A stretch of DNA of 64,000 nucleotides from Deefgea rivuli DSM 18356 (GTDB taxonomy: Bacteria > Pseudomonadota > Gammaproteobacteria > Burkholderiales > Chitinibacteraceae): contig NZ_KK211082.1 in the NCBI RefSeq assembly GCF_000620145.1, positions 119,198 through 183,197 on the forward strand, read 5' to 3'. Shown piece after piece: positions 1 to 8,258 of the stretch. The notes under the pieces were generated by a model. It was not told the DNA's origin and ran no database searches. It saw only the letters and a list, made by a program, of their open reading frames with translations. The position numbers and the translations under genes are program-made. Positions within the stretch are counted from its first letter, which is position 1. Each line of letters begins with the position of its first letter.

Positions 1-221
1 CGATCAAAGCGATCCGCTTGTGATGAAGCCAACAGCGCCGAACAACCCGCAGCCAATGAATACGAAGAAACTAATAAACCAAAATGGGCGGTATTAATCT
101 GAAATTCGGCCATTAAATATGATGCCAGCGGCATCATAATCATGAAATCGGCGATGGTGGTGAACATCACCAGCATCAAGGTAATGAGCATGGCGAATTC
201 TTGGCGGGAGGAGGATGACAT
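1..221 (-). CDS. MFS transporter, N-terminal part (runs off the window)
   Basis: Reading the minus strand from the ATG at 221 gives MSSSSRQEFAMLITLMLVMF and onward. A hydrophobic first helix is followed by a loop and a second helix with SSYSLAAG. This is the usual start of a major facilitator superfamily permease (TM1, the TM1-2 loop with a conserved Asp, TM2). About 73 codons are visible and the rest lies to the left. An AAGG ribosome site precedes the ATG. The substrate cannot be told from this fragment; drug or sugar efflux would be typical. The family call is by eye from helix pattern and composition. Confidence 0.6.
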   Translation of the reverse strand, partial: MSSSSRQEFAMLITLMLVMFTTIADFMIMMPLASYLMAEFQINTAHFGLLVSSYSLAAGCSALLASSQADRFD

Positions 222-293
222 AGCAAAACCTTGCAAAAGGTAATTCAATAGTCTACCCGAATTGATTCTTATTACAATGTAGAATTATACAAA

Positions 294-346
294 ATGGGTA
301 TTGCTGCCTAGGCTTTAATTTATAAAGACTAGACAGCAATACCCAT
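294..346. repeat. Dispersed palindrome, copy A (GGGTATTGC family)
   Basis: A near-perfect 53-bp palindrome. The outer 13-bp arms, ATGGGTATTGCTG (294-306) and CAGCAATACCCAT (334-346), are exact inverted copies. Inner CTAG and TTTA/TAAA blocks also pair. It lies between the MFS and TSUP genes. Other copies are at about 8924, 24767, 41039, 42222, 49287, 56546 and 59417. Confidence 0.75.
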
Positions 347-382
347 TGTATTTTCTAACACTCAAACCACGAAGGCACTAAT

Positions 383-1360
383 TTAAATCAAAGCACGATA
401 CAAATTAAATAAGCTCAATACTGAAATCAAAGTGCCGACCAACCACAGCAAAGTGCGCGCATTGAGTTTGTGGCACAGCCATGCAGCGAATGGCGCGGCG
501 AATAAGCCGCCGACGATCAAGCCCGCCACCAACAGCCAGTGATCCATTTTTGCCCACAGCAAAAACGCCCCGGCGGTCGAAAACGCAATGAAAAACTCAG
601 CCGCATTGACAGTACCGATGGTTTTGCGCGGATCATTGCCACGCCCGACTAAGGTCGACGTCACCACGGGCCCCCAGCCGCCGCCGCCGACTGCATCGAC
701 AAAACCACCGAGTAATGCCAACGGCGCGACGTGTTTGATTTCATTTGAATGCGGCTTAGGATGTGTTGCCAGCCACGCTTTGCGCAGAATATATAAACCC
801 ATCAGCAATAAATAAGCCGCAATAAAAGGCTTGATCAACTTGCCATCAATACTGGTCAGCAAATAGGCACCGACCACGCCCCCCGCCACACCAGGAAACA
901 CCAAACGCTTAAACAGCGCTTTATCCACGTTGCCAAATTTCAAATGCGACAGGCCAGAAAAACCCGTCGTAAACACTTCGGCCACGTGCACCGCCGCCGA
1001 CGCAGACGCTGGGCTCGCGCCAATGCCAATCAAAAACGTATTCGAGCTAATTCCGTAAGCCATACCTAGCGCGCCATCAATCGCCTGCGCCGTGAACCCT
1101 ACCGCGACGGCCAACCAAAACATTGGCGAGGTCAGTACATAATGCGCACCAGTCAAAATACGCTGTGGCATTGGCTCAGGTAGATTTTGAAAGGCATACG
1201 CAATGATCGTCACCAAGACCAATAGCGCCAAGCCAAGATAGCGTTTGCGTTGCCAAAATTGCCGCTCGCTCCCCACCGCCTCATCGAGCGGAGGAATGCC
1301 TATGGCTTGATGCTCAATATTTTCTTGGGATGAGCTTAAATCGGGATGGCGAATTTTCAT
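383..1360 (-). CDS. TSUP-family membrane protein (TauE/SafE sulfite-exporter type)
   Basis: A polytopic inner-membrane protein of about 325 residues. The region AIDGALGMAYGISS, followed by AAVHVAEVFTTG and later GGFVDAVGGGGWGP, matches the two repeated halves of the TauE/SafE (TSUP) family, which moves small sulfur- or carbon-containing anions. The frame is open to a TTG at 1390, but the ATG at 1360 (MKIRHPDLSS) gives a soluble N-terminal tail before the first helix and is preferred. Neither start has a strong ribosome site. No sulfur-metabolism genes lie next to it, so the substrate is unknown. The family call is confident. Confidence 0.85.
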   Translation of the reverse strand: MKIRHPDLSSSQENIEHQAIGIPPLDEAVGSERQFWQRKRYLGLALLVLVTIIAYAFQNLPEPMPQRILTGAHYVLTSPMFWLAVAVGFTAQAIDGALGMAYGISSNTFLIGIGASPASASAAVHVAEVFTTGFSGLSHLKFGNVDKALFKRLVFPGVAGGVVGAYLLTSIDGKLIKPFIAAYLLLMGLYILRKAWLATHPKPHSNEIKHVAPLALLGGFVDAVGGGGWGPVVTSTLVGRGNDPRKTIGTVNAAEFFIAFSTAGAFLLWAKMDHWLLVAGLIVGGLFAAPFAAWLCHKLNARTLLWLVGTLISVLSLFNLYRALI

Positions 1361-1456
1361 GGCAACAACCAAAAACAAAATTAAGCCCAAAGTGTAAGCG
1401 AAGTTTTAATACCTAAATAGACTAATTTATAAATAACAAATAACCATTAGTTCTAT

Positions 1457-1484
1457 AAAAAAAACCGAGCTAAGCTCGGTTTTC
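1457..1484 (-). terminator. Rho-independent terminator of the Ala-rich repeat gene
   Basis: ACCGAGC and GCTCGGT form a short GC stem. An A-run on its left reads as a T-tail on the minus strand, and T follows on the right. It sits just past the stop of the 1504-2121 gene and could work in both directions. Confidence 0.75.
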
Positions 1485-1503
1485 TATTGATGCCACTCAA
1501 ACC

Positions 1504-2121
1504 TTACGCCTTGGGCGTATCGTCCCCCGAAACCGCCTGCTTCACGCTGGCAATCCCCTGTTCAACACGCTCACCCGCCTTTTCAGCCAATTCACTGGCT
1601 TTCAATGAAGCTTGATCCGCTGCAATCAGCGCTTTATCACCCAGCTCGCTGGCTTTAAAAACTGCCTGATCAGCCGCTTGACCGGCTTTATCGGCCAACT
1701 CTGCCGCTTTTGCTGCCGCCTGATCCGCAACTTCAGCCGCAGTTTGCTTCGTTGCATCCCAAGCTTGATCCGCTGCAATCGTTGCTTTATCGCCCAACTC
1801 ACCCGCTTTTAGCACTGCCTGATCAGCAGCTTGACCTGCTTTATCAGCGAGCTCGGCGGCTTTTAATGCAGCTTGATCAGCCACTGATTCGGCTTTTGCA
1901 GCCACTTCGGCGGCGGTTTGTTTCGTCGCATCCCAAGCCTGATCGGCAGCAATCGCAGCTTTATCACCTAACTCACCCGCCTTAAACGCCACCTGATCGG
2001 CGACTTGGCCCGCTTTATCTGCCAGCTCAGCCGCTTTGGCTGCAGCTTGCTCGGCTGCCGCCTCTACAGTTTGCTCTGCGGCGCCAAAAAGTTCTTTTAC
2101 TTTGTCGAAAATACCGGTCAT
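1504..2121 (-). CDS. Ala/Lys/Asp-rich amphipathic repeat protein (LEA/apolipoprotein-like)
   Basis: A protein of 205 residues made almost wholly of A, K, D, E, Q and L. The start at 2121 (MTGIFDKVKELFG) has a GGAG ribosome site, so the TTG/GTG-type extension to 2166 is not used. After a short head come three tandem units, each beginning AAELADKAGQ and continuing through KAGELGDKA and IAADQAWDATKQTAAEVA. The unit lengths are about 58, 51 and 67 residues. The periodicity predicts long amphipathic helices. There is no signal peptide or membrane segment. This composition is shared by LEA-like and YtxH-type stress proteins, but no enzymatic role can be read. It is a single-gene unit with its own terminator. 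Confidence 0.8.
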   Translation of the reverse strand: MTGIFDKVKELFGAAEQTVEAAAEQAAAKAAELADKAGQVADQVAFKAGELGDKAAIAADQAWDATKQTAAEVAAKAESVADQAALKAAELADKAGQAADQAVLKAGELGDKATIAADQAWDATKQTAAEVADQAAAKAAELADKAGQAADQAVFKASELGDKALIAADQASLKASELAEKAGERVEQGIASVKQAVSGDDTPKA

Positions 2122-2335
2122 TGGACTGCTCCATGAAATCAAGAAAAAAAACTTACTTACAATCAAAGCTAAATAGCCATGACGAGCCTAACACACAAAA
2201 GCAGGCTACTCCGACATGGCCCGCTAAAGTTAAAACACGCTGAATATATAGAGATTCTGCTTGCCCTTAACATTGTGTTTTTATCCACACGCAAACAAAA
2301 AAATTACTTGCAGCGAAGTGCTTTTAGGTATTTAA

Positions 2336-2353
2336 TTTCTGTAATAACAGAAA
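2336..2353. promoter_or_regulatory. 18-bp palindrome, candidate operator of the GbsR-like regulator (site 1)
   Basis: TTTCTGT-AATA-ACAGAAA, a perfect 7+4+7 inverted repeat 14 bases before the regulator's ATG and overlapping the leader. The same arms and spacing occur at 3439-3456 in front of the next operon segment. This implies shared control, probably including autoregulation. Confidence 0.6.
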
Positions 2354-2366
2354 CAAAGGAATAACA

Positions 2367-2909
2367 ATGAAGCTCAGCCCAACCATGCAGAAATACATCG
2401 TTCATTGGGGCGAAATGGGGACGCGTTGGGGCGTGAATCGCACCGTGGCACAAATCCACGCGCTGCTATTTTTAGCCAACAATCCAATGACCGCTGACGA
2501 GATTATGGAAACACTGAACGTGGCTAGATCAAATGTTAGCAATAGCCTCAAAGAGCTGCAAAGCTGGGGTTTGGTCAAAGTACAGCATGAACTGGGCGAC
2601 CGCCGTGATCACTTTGTAGCGCTGCAAGATGTGTGGGAAATTTTCCGCGTTATCACTGAAGAACGCAAAAAACGCGAGCTTGATCCAACGCTAACAGTCC
2701 TACGCGAATGCGCGATTGAAGCTGAAACGGATACCGAAATCGAAGCGGCAACGCGCGAGAAAATGGATCAAGTGTTGGAATTCTTAGAAGTATTGCTATC
2801 AGGCTACGACGATTTTAAAAAGCTACCGCCGAGCACAGTGATTAAATTACTCAAAATGGGCAGCAAACTGGGTCAATTGGCTTCTTTATTTGGTAAGGAA
2901 GATGTTTAG
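2367..2909 (+). CDS. GbsR/MarR-family transcriptional regulator
   Basis: A 180-residue winged-helix protein. It opens with KYIVHWGEMGTRWGVNRTVAQ, typical of GbsR-type MarR proteins. A helix-turn-helix follows (MTADEIMETLNVARSNVSNS) with a wing at DRRDHF. The C-terminal part is helical (dimerisation). The ribosome site is AAAGGAATAACA. Two identical palindromes, at 2336-2353 and 3439-3456, lie in front of this gene and of the downstream membrane/redox genes, so it probably represses itself and that cluster. The inducer is unknown; GbsR relatives sense choline or osmolytes, but nothing here points to betaine synthesis. Confidence 0.85.
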   Translation: MKLSPTMQKYIVHWGEMGTRWGVNRTVAQIHALLFLANNPMTADEIMETLNVARSNVSNSLKELQSWGLVKVQHELGDRRDHFVALQDVWEIFRVITEERKKRELDPTLTVLRECAIEAETDTEIEAATREKMDQVLEFLEVLLSGYDDFKKLPPSTVIKLLKMGSKLGQLASLFGKEDV

Positions 2910-3027
2910 GTTTTAATGGTAATGCCAAACAAATAAAAAATTTCAAACCCTAAAAAAACGCTGAGCTTCAAGCGCTTACATCACAGCATCAAACATCGAT
3001 TTTTCGCTTTAAACCAAGGAGATAATC

Positions 3028-3423
3028 ATGCCACGCTACGAGATTTTTTTTGATAATGCCTGCCCTATGTGCCGCTTTGAAGTGATGCGCCTACTGCGCT
3101 TAGACAGGAAAAATTGCTTCACCGCCATAGATATTAGCGCGCCGAAATTTGATGCGAGTACCTATGGGTATGGGCTGGAAATGGCGCAGATGCAGCGCTT
3201 GCTGCATATACGTCGCGATGATGGCGTGATGCTAATCGGCGTTGATGCGATTGCGGCGCTGTACCGCAGCATAGGTAGCGGCTGGTGGACTGGGCCGCTC
3301 ACTTGGAAAATCACTCGCCCAGCGGCTACACAGCTGTATGCGTGGATTGCACAACATCGTTATCGCATCAGCGCCCTACTCGGCTTTGCGCCGCGTTGCA
3401 AAGACGGTGTCTGCAAAATGTAA
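3028..3423 (+). CDS. DCC-family thiol-disulfide oxidoreductase-like protein (DUF393)
   Basis: A 131-residue protein starting MPRYEIFFDNACPMC. The DNACPMC motif near the N-terminus (C13 and C16) is the DxxCxxC signature of the DCC/DUF393 family, and the length is normal. The start has an AAGGAG ribosome site. Family members are thioredoxin-fold-like proteins of uncertain function, often placed with DoxX-like and epimerase genes, as here. It is the first gene of the run 3028-6609. Two more Cys (near GFAPRCKDGVC) lie at the C-terminus. Biochemical activity is unproven for the family. Confidence 0.85.
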   Translation: MPRYEIFFDNACPMCRFEVMRLLRLDRKNCFTAIDISAPKFDASTYGYGLEMAQMQRLLHIRRDDGVMLIGVDAIAALYRSIGSGWWTGPLTWKITRPAATQLYAWIAQHRYRISALLGFAPRCKDGVCKM

Positions 3424-3438
3424 ACATTTGCCCATTTG

Positions 3439-3456
3439 TTTCTGTTTTAACAGAAA
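3439..3456. promoter_or_regulatory. 18-bp palindrome, candidate operator (site 2)
   Basis: TTTCTGT-TTTA-ACAGAAA, with the same arms and spacer length as the palindrome at 2336-2353. It lies in the 64-bp gap between the DCC gene and the small membrane-protein gene, 32 bases before the ATG at 3488. It probably marks an internal promoter controlled by the GbsR-like regulator. Confidence 0.6.
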
Positions 3457-3487
3457 TAAAAGTAAACTATCAACAAGGAAGAAAATC

Positions 3488-3851
3488 ATGTCTGCGCTCT
3501 CTTACTTTATTACTGTTCTGACTCTCAGCCTGATTAGTAGCGGCGTGTTTATTTGCTGGCAACAAGCGGCGATTGGCCAGTTACTTGATGAAAGCTGCCC
3601 CGGCAGCGGCGCTGCATTACTGGCGGCACACACTTGCGGCGTTGCAACTCTTAATCCCGATGCTCTTGGTGCTCGTTTTTGCCAGCCACTTTGACGGCAA
3701 TATCGTCGATTCGCTGCGTACTGCAATGATTTGGCTGCTATTGGGGCATTTAGTCGCGGTGATGTCGATTGCCAATATTGTCTGGAAACGCTTGGTGCCA
3801 CCGCCTGAAGTCGCAACAGACACTGTGCAGCCACATAACGTCATCGCTTAG
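3488..3851 (+). pseudogene. Small membrane protein gene, apparently frameshifted
   Basis: The ATG at 3488, with an upstream AAGGAAG ribosome site, reads MSALSYFITVLTLSLISSGV and continues to a stop at 3694. Its coding character is lost after about 3610. From there the next frame continues with two clear membrane segments (LLIPMLLVLVFASHF and AMIWLLLGHLVAVMSIANIV) to a stop at 3851, nine bases before the next gene. Joining the frames around 3600-3620 gives a three-helix protein of about 120 residues that fits the gap exactly. It is either a real one-base indel, a sequencing error in the GC-rich stretch, or two short overlapping genes (second ATG at 3588). No family was recognised. Confidence 0.55.
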
Positions 3852-3859
3852 GAATCATC

Positions 3860-5095
3860 ATGCGTATCCTCATCCTTGGCGGCACCGGCCTGATAGGCTC
3901 GGCACTCGCCTCACAACTCAGCAGCCACGATGTGTGCACACTCAGCCGCAGCCGCGCGCCCAATACGATTTATGGCGATTTTGCGCAATTACGCAGCGCT
4001 GAGGTGTGGTTGCCTTTGCTCGATGGCGTTGATGTGGTCGTCAATGCGGTGGGGATTTTTAATGAGAGCCCTTCGCAAACGTTTAGCGATTTACACGTTA
4101 ATGCACCAATCGCGCTGTTTGCTGCTTGTGAGCAAACTAGCGTTCGTGTGATTCAGGTTTCGGCCTTAGGCGCAGCGCCCGATGCAGTCACCGCGTATTG
4201 GCGCAGCAAAGGCCAAGCCGATGCCGTGCTGTGCGCCAGCTCGCTGAACTGGAGCATCATCCGGCCCTCGCTAATTTATGCTGCAAATGGCCGCAGCAGC
4301 CGCGCCCTATGCAGCATCGCCAGCCTGCTCTTGCTGGCTGATTTACAAGGCTGCGGTGACGTTCAACCGGTGCATTTAGATGATGTCATTGCGCTCTTAG
4401 TCCGCTTAATTGAAGCGCCAGTTGCGCAGCGACAAATCATCAATGTGGTCGGCCCCGCAGCGATGCCACTATCACAATGGTGGCAGCAACTCCGGCAGGC
4501 CATGGCAATGCGGCCAGCAGTCACTATTAAGGTATTGCCATGGATGCAACAGCTAGCAAGCGCCATGGCTAAATACCTACCATCATCATTATTGAGCCGC
4601 GATAGTTTAGCAATGCTGCGCGCAGGTAATTGCGCCGATGTGCAGCCTTTCGCTGAATTACTTGGCCGCGCGCCCAAAGCCGCATTGCCCGCAGCCGATG
4701 AAGCCGCCGCAATTCGCCGCACCGCACAGTTGGGATGGATGCTGCCGATGCTGCGCATTGCATTAGCGCTGGTGTGGTTTTTAACTGCAGCGGTGAGTTT
4801 ATGGGGCTGGCCGCGTGATGAGAGCTATGCGCTGCTCGGTGAAGTGGGTATTCCAAGCAGCCTACAAGCGCTTATGTTTTATGGCTCGGTGGCGATGGAT
4901 GCGGCGTTTGGCTTGGCCTGCTTATTGAATATCGCTTGGCGCTGGCAATTACTCTTGGTGCTGTTTTACAGCGTCGTCATTGCGATTGCGATGCCGCAAT
5001 TTTTATTGCACCCGTTCGGGCCGCTGCTGAAAAACGTGCCGATTCTGGCTTTGTTATTGATGTTTGATCAGCTCAGTAACACGCGTCAAAAATAA
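3860..5095 (+). CDS. NAD(P)-binding SDR/NmrA-like protein fused to a DoxX-like membrane domain
   Basis: A protein of 411 residues. Residues 1-290 form an extended SDR Rossmann domain with the nucleotide motif GGTGLIG at 7-13 and a later VVNAVG segment. Residues 295-405 contain four hydrophobic helices (LRIALALVWFLTAAVSLWGW onward) of the DoxX-like type. This fusion is known from bacterial epimerase/DoxX proteins of unsettled function, probably acting on lipid or quinone-linked substrates at the inner membrane. It starts 8 bases after the previous frame ends and shares the cluster with the DCC, DUF2269 and TIGR01777 genes. The substrate is unknown. Confidence 0.85.
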   Translation: MRILILGGTGLIGSALASQLSSHDVCTLSRSRAPNTIYGDFAQLRSAEVWLPLLDGVDVVVNAVGIFNESPSQTFSDLHVNAPIALFAACEQTSVRVIQVSALGAAPDAVTAYWRSKGQADAVLCASSLNWSIIRPSLIYAANGRSSRALCSIASLLLLADLQGCGDVQPVHLDDVIALLVRLIEAPVAQRQIINVVGPAAMPLSQWWQQLRQAMAMRPAVTIKVLPWMQQLASAMAKYLPSSLLSRDSLAMLRAGNCADVQPFAELLGRAPKAALPAADEAAAIRRTAQLGWMLPMLRIALALVWFLTAAVSLWGWPRDESYALLGEVGIPSSLQALMFYGSVAMDAAFGLACLLNIAWRWQLLLVLFYSVVIAIAMPQFLLHPFGPLLKNVPILALLLMFDQLSNTRQK

Positions 5096-5151
5096 AATTC
5101 AAACACGAATCACAAGCAAAAATATTCTAGTTAATCAACAAGGAGCGCATC

Positions 5152-5619
5152 ATGGAACACTATCTCTTGATCAAATGGCTGCATATTTTGTCGGCAACGC
5201 TGATGTTTGGTACCGGCTTTGGCACGGCGTTTTATATGTTTGTGACCAATCGCAGCGGCAATGTGCAGGCGATTGCGGTGATTACGCGCTGGGTGGCGCG
5301 TGCGGATTGGTGGTTTACGACGCCGTCGGTGATTTTCCAGCCGATTTCAGGCTTGCTGATGGCGCATTGGCTGGGTTACCCGCTCACAGCGCAATGGCTG
5401 CTCTGGTCTATGGTGCTGTACGCAATTGCGGGCGCGTGCTGGCTGCCGGTGGTGTGGCTGCAATTGAAAATGCGCGATATGGCACAAATCGCCGCGAAAA
5501 ATAACGAACCTTTACCAGAACGCTACTGGCGTTTTGAGAAAATCTGGACTGTGCTGGGATTCCCCGCTTTTATCAGCCTCATTATCGTCTATTGGCTAAT
5601 GGTCAATAAACCATTCTAA
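5152..5619 (+). CDS. DUF2269 family integral membrane protein
   Basis: A 155-residue protein with four predicted membrane helices, starting MEHYLLIKWLHILSATLMFG. The LKWLHI-type opening with a His in the first helix and the RADWWFTTPSVIFQPISG stretch are typical of DUF2269. The ribosome site AAGGAG is at a good distance. The conserved His and Trp residues suggest heme or metal handling, but no function is established. The gene sits between the SDR-DoxX fusion and the TIGR01777 epimerase, an arrangement that supports a shared membrane redox role. Confidence 0.85.
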   Translation: MEHYLLIKWLHILSATLMFGTGFGTAFYMFVTNRSGNVQAIAVITRWVARADWWFTTPSVIFQPISGLLMAHWLGYPLTAQWLLWSMVLYAIAGACWLPVVWLQLKMRDMAQIAAKNNEPLPERYWRFEKIWTVLGFPAFISLIIVYWLMVNKPF

Positions 5620-5685
5620 ACTGAGTGATACAGCTTTAATCTGCAATCTGACCATTCTATTTTTTGCTTTCAAAGGATGCACATC

Positions 5686-6609
5686 ATGAGTAATCCAAAC
5701 CTGCATATTCTCGTCACTGGCGGCACCGGTTTTATTGGTACTGAATTGGTCAAGCAACTGCTTGCCGCAGGCCATCAAGTGAGTTTATTTAGCCGCCAAC
5801 CTACCGCCGCAATCGCTAAATTGAATGGGAAAGTGACTGCATTTTCTAATTGGGATGATTTAAAAAATGATCAAGTTTTTGATGCGGTCATTAATCTAGC
5901 GGGTAGCCCCGTCGTTGGTCCGCGCTGGTCGGCGGCACGCAAACAAGTTTTACTCGCCAGCCGCGTCGGCACAACAGAAGGTCTGATGTCATGGATTGCG
6001 CGGGCGGCGCAAAAGCCTGCCGTGCTCATTAATGGCTCAGCCATTGGCTATTACGGCTGCCGTGGCGACGAGGCACTGGATGAAACTGCGCCAGCGCAGG
6101 ACGAATTTATGTCCGAACTCTGCCAGAAATGGGAAGCGGCAGCGCTCAAAGCGGAGGATTTTGGCGTACGCGTCGTGCGGCTGCGTTTAGGCTTGGTATT
6201 TTGCTCGCACGATGCCAAAGGTGGCGCGCTCCCCAAACTGATTACGCCGTATTATTTTGGACTTGGCGGCCGTATGGGCGATGGGCAACAAGTAATGAGC
6301 TGGATTCATAGAGACGACGTCATCGCGGTGATTTTGCGCGCAATTGACAATGACACAATGCACGGTGCTTATAACCTCACAGCACCCGAAGCGCCAACAC
6401 AAGCCCAATTTGCTAAAGCCGTCGGCGATGCTCTGCATAGACCGACTTTTCTGGTCACACCCGCTTGCATCATCAATACGCTGGCCGGAGAAATGGGCGC
6501 GCTCTTCACCAAAGGCCAGCGCGTAGTGCCAAAAAAACTACTGAATGAGGGGTATAGCTTTAAATACCTAGATTTAAAAAGCGCTTTGAACGTATACATA
6601 GGTAAGTAA
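5686..6609 (+). CDS. TIGR01777 family NAD-dependent epimerase/dehydratase-like oxidoreductase
   Basis: About 307 residues. The N-terminal Rossmann motif is GGTGFIGTELVKQL. The segment INLAGSPVVGPRWSAARKQ and then SAIGYYG are hallmarks of the YfcH/TIGR01777 group of extended SDRs. A C-terminal DUF1731-like part ends the protein (VVPKKLLNEGYSFKY). An in-frame ATG at 5677 lies directly on the AAAGGA ribosome site, so the ATG at 5686 is preferred. It is the last gene of the cluster and is followed by a strong terminator. The substrate of this subgroup is unknown. Confidence 0.9.
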   Translation: MSNPNLHILVTGGTGFIGTELVKQLLAAGHQVSLFSRQPTAAIAKLNGKVTAFSNWDDLKNDQVFDAVINLAGSPVVGPRWSAARKQVLLASRVGTTEGLMSWIARAAQKPAVLINGSAIGYYGCRGDEALDETAPAQDEFMSELCQKWEAAALKAEDFGVRVVRLRLGLVFCSHDAKGGALPKLITPYYFGLGGRMGDGQQVMSWIHRDDVIAVILRAIDNDTMHGAYNLTAPEAPTQAQFAKAVGDALHRPTFLVTPACIINTLAGEMGALFTKGQRVVPKKLLNEGYSFKYLDLKSALNVYIGK

Positions 6610-6616
6610 TCGTCAT

Positions 6617-6645
6617 AGAAAACCAGCCATACGGCTGGTTTCTTA
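6617..6645. terminator. Bidirectional terminator
   Basis: AAACCAGCC and GGCTGGTTT pair around a short loop with A on the left and T on the right. It lies between two convergent genes (stops at 6609 and 6655) and can serve both. Confidence 0.8.
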
Positions 6646-6654
6646 TATCAGCGC

Positions 6655-7254
6655 TTAAATCACGCTATAAACCTGCCCCGTTTGTGCGCCTTCGACGCTT
6701 TTGCTAAAGGCGCGCGCGACTTTAGCGGCGGGCACTGATTCAAAGCCACGGAAATACGGCCCGTAGCTGGGCAGGGATTCGGTGAGTACCGTTGGGCTCA
6801 CCACATTGATACGCAGGCCACGCGGCAATTCAATGGCGGCGGCGCGAGCAAAACCTTCCAAGCCGGCGTTCACCATGCTGGCGCTGCTGCCGTACACAAT
6901 CGGGTCTTGGCTGAGCACGCCGCTAATTAAAGTAAAGCTGCCGCCATCGTTCAGGTATTTTTGGCCAATCAGCACCAATTGCACCTGCCCCATCAATTTA
7001 TCGTTAATTCCAATGGCAAATTCCGCTGCGCCCATTTCAGCGAGTGCGCCAAAGTGCACATTGCCCGCCGCTGACACCACCGCATCCACCGCGCCGACTT
7101 GTTGATACATCGCTTCAATACTCGCGATATCGCTTAGATCAACGCGAATATCGCCGCTATTGCGCCCCGCGCTAATCACTTCATGCCGCGCGGCCAATTC
7201 TTTGACAACAGCTTGACCGACTGCACCTGCTGCACCAATCACGATGATTTTCAT
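6655..7254 (-). CDS. Short-chain dehydrogenase/reductase (atypical, short)
   Basis: A 199-residue SDR. The glycine motif is GAAGAVGQA near residue 7, with VSAAGNVHFG (the NNAG-equivalent) at mid-length. The catalytic region is degenerate: LISGVLSQDPIVYGSSASMV has Ser and Tyr, but the Lys of the YxxxK motif is not seen. It ends INVVSPTVLTES. The start has a GGAGAAC ribosome site. Its substrate is unknown. It is transcribed divergently from a LysR gene 98 bp away, so that regulator is the likely controller. Confidence 0.85.
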   Translation of the reverse strand: MKIIVIGAAGAVGQAVVKELAARHEVISAGRNSGDIRVDLSDIASIEAMYQQVGAVDAVVSAAGNVHFGALAEMGAAEFAIGINDKLMGQVQLVLIGQKYLNDGGSFTLISGVLSQDPIVYGSSASMVNAGLEGFARAAAIELPRGLRINVVSPTVLTESLPSYGPYFRGFESVPAAKVARAFSKSVEGAQTGQVYSVI

Positions 7255-7352
7255 CTTGTTCTCCTAAAAGTGCTTGAAATTAAACTTGATTACATCTTAA
7301 CAAATCACCAATAATTTAAAATCCAGCTAAAAATAAACCTATTGTTTACTTT

Positions 7353-8258
7353 ATGAAACCAATCGAAGATTTAAATCAGCAACTTTTGGCCGCAATCACC
7401 TTCGCTGCCGTCATCGAACATGGCAGCTTTACTGCCGCAGCAGAAAAACTCGGCTACACCAAGGGGCTGGCCAGTCGTCGTGTGGCGCAATTAGAAAAGC
7501 AGCTCGGCGTGCAGCTTTTATTTCGCACCACGCGCAAGCTCAGTCTGACCGAAGCAGGTCGCGTGTATCTGGCGCATTGCCAGCAATGGCCACAATGGAT
7601 AGCCCAAGCCGAACAAGCGGTGCATGAGGCCAGCGGCCAAATTAGTGGGCAAATTAAAATCACCGTGCCGACCAGTTTTGGCGGCACCTTTATGGCGCAA
7701 GCCTTGATTGCATTTCAACAGCGCTATGCTGCGGTTGAAGTGCTGCTTGATTTGTCGCGGGATATTCGGGATTTAGAAAGTGAAGGCTTTGACTTGGCGA
7801 TCCGCAGCAAACCGGCGGCGCATGAACGCGTCATTGCAACGCCCATTACGCAGGCGGAGGATTGGCTGGTCGCCGCGCCTGCGCTATTTAAAGATCAGCC
7901 TGCGCCGCAACACGTCAACGAGCTTAAAGATTGGCCGTGCATTGCCAATAGCCATTTTAAAAACCCATTGGCTTGGCAGTTTGATCACATCGAGCAGCCG
8001 GTGCAGATTCATAGCCCGCTGCAAGTCAACGATTATCAGCTGATTCGGAATCTGGCTTTGGCGGGAGCCGGCATTGCGCGCTTGCCCAGCTATTTGCTGA
8101 TTGATGATTTAGCACAGCAAAGATTAATTCGCATCTTGCCCGAAGCCAAATCGACTCGGCACGAGCTGTATTTGGTCTATCCGCCGCGCACGCCGCAACC
8201 GGCCAAAGTGCGCGTGATGATAGAATTTTTGAAGGAATGGTTTGCGGCGCAGCCTTAA
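7353..8258 (+). CDS. LysR-family transcriptional regulator
   Basis: A protein of 301 residues. The N-terminal winged helix-turn-helix (FAAVIEHGSFTAAAEKLGYT, then SRRVAQLEKQLGVQLLFRTT) is classic LysR, followed by a periplasmic-binding-like effector domain. It belongs to the short-helix AaeR/DsdC-like subgroup that commonly represses or activates a neighbouring oxidoreductase. It is divergent from the SDR at 6655-7254 with a 98-bp shared promoter region rich in A/T. Its 3' end overlaps the convergent RNase D-like gene by 4 bp. Confidence 0.9.
   Translation: MKPIEDLNQQLLAAITFAAVIEHGSFTAAAEKLGYTKGLASRRVAQLEKQLGVQLLFRTTRKLSLTEAGRVYLAHCQQWPQWIAQAEQAVHEASGQISGQIKITVPTSFGGTFMAQALIAFQQRYAAVEVLLDLSRDIRDLESEGFDLAIRSKPAAHERVIATPITQAEDWLVAAPALFKDQPAPQHVNELKDWPCIANSHFKNPLAWQFDHIEQPVQIHSPLQVNDYQLIRNLALAGAGIARLPSYLLIDDLAQQRLIRILPEAKSTRHELYLVYPPRTPQPAKVRVMIEFLKEWFAAQP

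Noticed and set aside
2179-2364. Open frame of 61 codons before the GbsR-like gene
   Set aside because: No ribosome site, no recognisable composition, and it runs through the operator palindrome and leader of the next gene.
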